NCBI GenBank assembly: GCA_041397825.1
Contig: JAWKVX010000008.1
Coordinates: forward strand, 48,779 to 112,778
Reading direction: 5' to 3'
Length of the DNA: 64,000 bases
From: JANNSX01 sp041397825
Lineage (GTDB): Bacteria > Pseudomonadota > Alphaproteobacteria > Rhizobiales > Hyphomicrobiaceae
Positions within the stretch are counted from its first letter, which is position 1. Every line of letters starts with the position of its first letter. This document shows positions 62,429 to 64,000 of the stretch, in pieces. The translations under genes were made by a program, and so were the position numbers. The notes below the pieces were generated by a model. That model did not search any database. It was not told where the DNA came from and worked only from the letters and a program-made list of their open reading frames with translations.

Positions 62429-63244
62429 TCAGAGTTTTGCCGCGACCCGCGGGCCGTAGATGGTCGCGTTGACTTTGGGATCGCCGACGACGCCGGGCTG
62501 GCGCTCGTAGACGAACACCGCCATCACGCGCATGCGCGGGCCGATCACCGGACTGACGGAGTGCAGCGAATTGCTGCCGCGAAAGAGGCAGAGCGCCCCT
62601 TCCTCGCGCGCCACCTCGACGACCTCGGCCGGCCGCCGACCCTGCAGCACGTCGCGGACATGGTCGTATTGCTGATCGGTATCGCTCCGCGTATTGGGCG
62701 CCATCCGGAACGCGCCGCCGGCCTCCGGGGCCTGCAGCATCAGGGTCATGGTGAAGGCATTGTCGGAATCGAAATGCCAGGCCGACTGATCGCCCGTCCG
62801 ATAGCAGAGCAGGTTGACGGGCTGGTAGGGATCGGCGCTGTCGTAGAGCACCGGCTCGCCGACGACATCGGCGATGAAGCGGCGGAAGACGCCCGCATGA
62901 TAGAGCGTGCGCATCGGCGAGCCCGCCGGGAGCTGGTCGTAGGCGACCATCTGCACGCTCGAGCGGAGCATGATGTTGCGGGGATGATCGGCGGGCAGCG
63001 CCGGATCGGGCTGGCGATGCAGGTAGCAATTGCGCTGGGCGTTGTTGTGGTTGGCCTCCGGCAGCGCCGCCTCGGCCTCGGCGACGGCCCGGGCCCGCGC
63101 CTCGGGCCGGATGAAGCCGGGGAGGCTGCAATACTGCTGCGCAGCCAGCTCCGACGACAAGCGGGCGACGAGCGCCGCGCGCTTCGGGCTCTCGGCCTCG
63201 GAAAACGGATAACGGTCGGTATCGACGACGTCGGATAGCTCCAT
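62429..63244 (-). CDS. 2OG-Fe(II) oxygenase family protein
   Basis: A 271-residue oxygenase. The iron ligands are HFD in SAWHFDSDNAF and the distal His in NSLHSVSPV; the Arg in GPRMRVMAVFVYE would bind 2-oxoglutarate. The N-terminal FIRPEARARAVAEAE and MLQAPEAGGAF are also typical. The subgroup is not clear; halogenase-like or hydroxylase activities both exist in related families. ATG 63244 has GAGAGG upstream (GGAAGAGAGGTTCTC). Convergent with the amidase gene. Confidence 0.85.
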   Translation of the reverse strand: MELSDVVDTDRYPFSEAESPKRAALVARLSSELAAQQYCSLPGFIRPEARARAVAEAEAALPEANHNNAQRNCYLHRQPDPALPADHPRNIMLRSSVQMVAYDQLPAGSPMRTLYHAGVFRRFIADVVGEPVLYDSADPYQPVNLLCYRTGDQSAWHFDSDNAFTMTLMLQAPEAGGAFRMAPNTRSDTDQQYDHVRDVLQGRRPAEVVEVAREEGALCLFRGSNSLHSVSPVIGPRMRVMAVFVYERQPGVVGDPKVNATIYGPRVAAKL

Positions 63245-63471
63245 CGAGAACCTCTCTTCCCCACGCGCTGGGCGATCGGGGCATGGTCGGGGACCGAGCC
63301 GGTGGTGTCAAATTTTTTGGTGGGGTGGGGAAGGTGGGAGTTATGCAGAAGGGGACATTCGGCTGCTCCGCGACGGCGGCACTGAAAGCAGTGTTGACCA
63401 CGTCCAGAATCTAGAGCGCTGCGTTCGCCTCAGTTTGGGAACTCGACCCGTTTGCAAGGCGCCGAATGTCT
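63245..63471. other. Lower-GC intergenic segment near the right edge
   Basis: A 227-base gap that contains AATTTTTTGG and a run of TGGGG/AAGG repeats (about 63307-63350). No gene is supported in it. The composition differs from the rest of the window and may mark a junction with acquired DNA. Confidence 0.35.
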
Positions 63472-64000
63472 TTATGGGCTGGCGGCGTCGAACATATCGA
63501 TTTGTATGTCGGTCGGCTCGAACTTCCGCGCGGCGAAGCGCAGGCCCTTGACGCCACCCATGTCGCGCACAACGCGGGTGATGTGATGCGTGGTGTTGAT
63601 CTCGCGCCAATTGGTGGAATTGCCGGGGCCCCCTCCCATGTGGGCGGTGCGGTAGATGAAATCATCCGCCGCGGAAAACGCCCTGCCCGCAAAATGAACG
63701 CTGTTGGCGATGCGCTTGCAAACATCGCGCATGACGGCCTTATCTGTGCCAGCCTCGGCGCCGCGCACCACGAACCAGTGAGTCGGCGTTGCATAGCGAT
63801 AGTGACGGATAGCACGCCCACCGCCATTGCCGAAGATCATGGAAGCGCAATCAGCCGCGTAGTCCCCGAACCACAGATGATCGCCGGTGCCCACACCGAA
63901 CCGGGTGGCTTGCCGCCATGCGACCCATTCATTTCTCGGAACGAGTTCGTCCGCGCCGTGCGCCGCCGGATTGACTTCCGGGTAATTGGTGCCCTGTGCG
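63472..64000 (-). CDS. Beta-family-like protein, 5' end outside window
   Basis: The reading frame continues from 63472 to the window edge without a stop (about 175 residues shown). Its C-terminal sequence has YATPTHWFVVRGAEAGTD, FSAADDFIYRTAHMGGG, GNSTNWREINTTHHI and TRVVRDMGG, which resemble the conserved C-terminal part of 'beta family' proteins named after a phage T4 product. The function of that family is unknown; some members occur in phage-defence or mobile islands. The assignment is from remembered motifs, not a search. It is AT-richer than its neighbours. Confidence 0.45.
   Translation of the reverse strand, partial: AQGTNYPEVNPAAHGADELVPRNEWVAWRQATRFGVGTGDHLWFGDYAADCASMIFGNGGGRAIRHYRYATPTHWFVVRGAEAGTDKAVMRDVCKRIANSVHFAGRAFSAADDFIYRTAHMGGGPGNSTNWREINTTHHITRVVRDMGGVKGLRFAARKFEPTDIQIDMFDAASP

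Overview
The window is high-GC, densely packed bacterial chromosome. Several genes point to an alphaproteobacterium, probably of the Hyphomicrobiales/Rhodospirillales type: an ATP12-family F1-ATPase assembly chaperone, an ELM1-like (mitochondrial-fission family) protein, a UvrB with long alphaproteobacterial-type N- and C-terminal extensions, an FnrN-type regulator with a CX2CX7C cluster, a propionyl-CoA carboxylase split over two loci, and RTX proteins ending in an acidic/hydrophobic type-I-secretion tail. I saw no rRNA or tRNA gene, no CRISPR array and no intact insertion sequence. The placement is inferred from gene content only.

Layout. 1-11.9 kb: a truncated class I/II aminotransferase, a divergent Fnr-type regulator, a secreted protein, a UbiB/ABC1 kinase-like protein, a membrane-anchored class III adenylate cyclase, an orphan UgpC/MalK-type ABC ATPase, a TIR-domain membrane protein, uvrB, a glutathione S-transferase and a DUF922 secreted metalloprotease-like protein. 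12-18 kb: envelope and surface genes, namely an OmpA-family protein with five copies of a helical repeat, a polysaccharide deacetylase/methyltransferase pair and an RTX protein with a propeller-like repeat region. 18-34 kb: carB, greA, an FAD monooxygenase, an Lrp/AsnC regulator, an ELM1-like gene, two oxygenases, an Asp/Glu racemase-family enzyme, patatin, tadA, an rRNA pseudouridine synthase, pccA and a second class III cyclase.

34-46 kb: mostly minus-strand genes. These include an unrecognised protein built from two internal duplications, an MgtC/DUF4010 membrane protein, a sulfotransferase, pccB coupled to a YjbR-like gene, gpt, atp12, a phosphatase, an RluA-family pseudouridine synthase, crcB, a two-helix membrane protein, and a Tae4-like peptidoglycan amidase whose 3' end overlaps the membrane-protein gene. 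46.7-55.1 kb: a coherent plus-strand catabolic/import cluster: a CocE/NonD hydrolase coupled to a phytanoyl-CoA dioxygenase-like gene, then a complete Dpp/Opp-type ABC transporter (binding protein, two permeases, two ATPases). 55.3-64 kb: a second RTX protein, a small secreted protein, RidA, a universal stress protein, a GDYXXLXY/DUF2157 membrane pair behind a perfect palindromic operator candidate, an amidase, another Fe(II)/2-oxoglutarate oxygenase and, at the right edge, a truncated gene resembling phage 'beta family' proteins, in lower-GC sequence.

How the parts fit. The clearest functional unit is the 46.7-55.1 kb cluster: uptake of a peptide-like or opine-like solute, ester/amide hydrolysis and hydroxylation. 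pccA and pccB should form one propionyl-CoA carboxylase despite lying about 7 kb apart. The most interesting unexplained elements are the Tae4-like amidase/membrane-protein pair with no type VI secretion genes in view, the TIR-membrane fusion, the duplicated DGH-motif protein, the repeat-bearing OmpA protein and several palindromes and hairpins in promoter regions.
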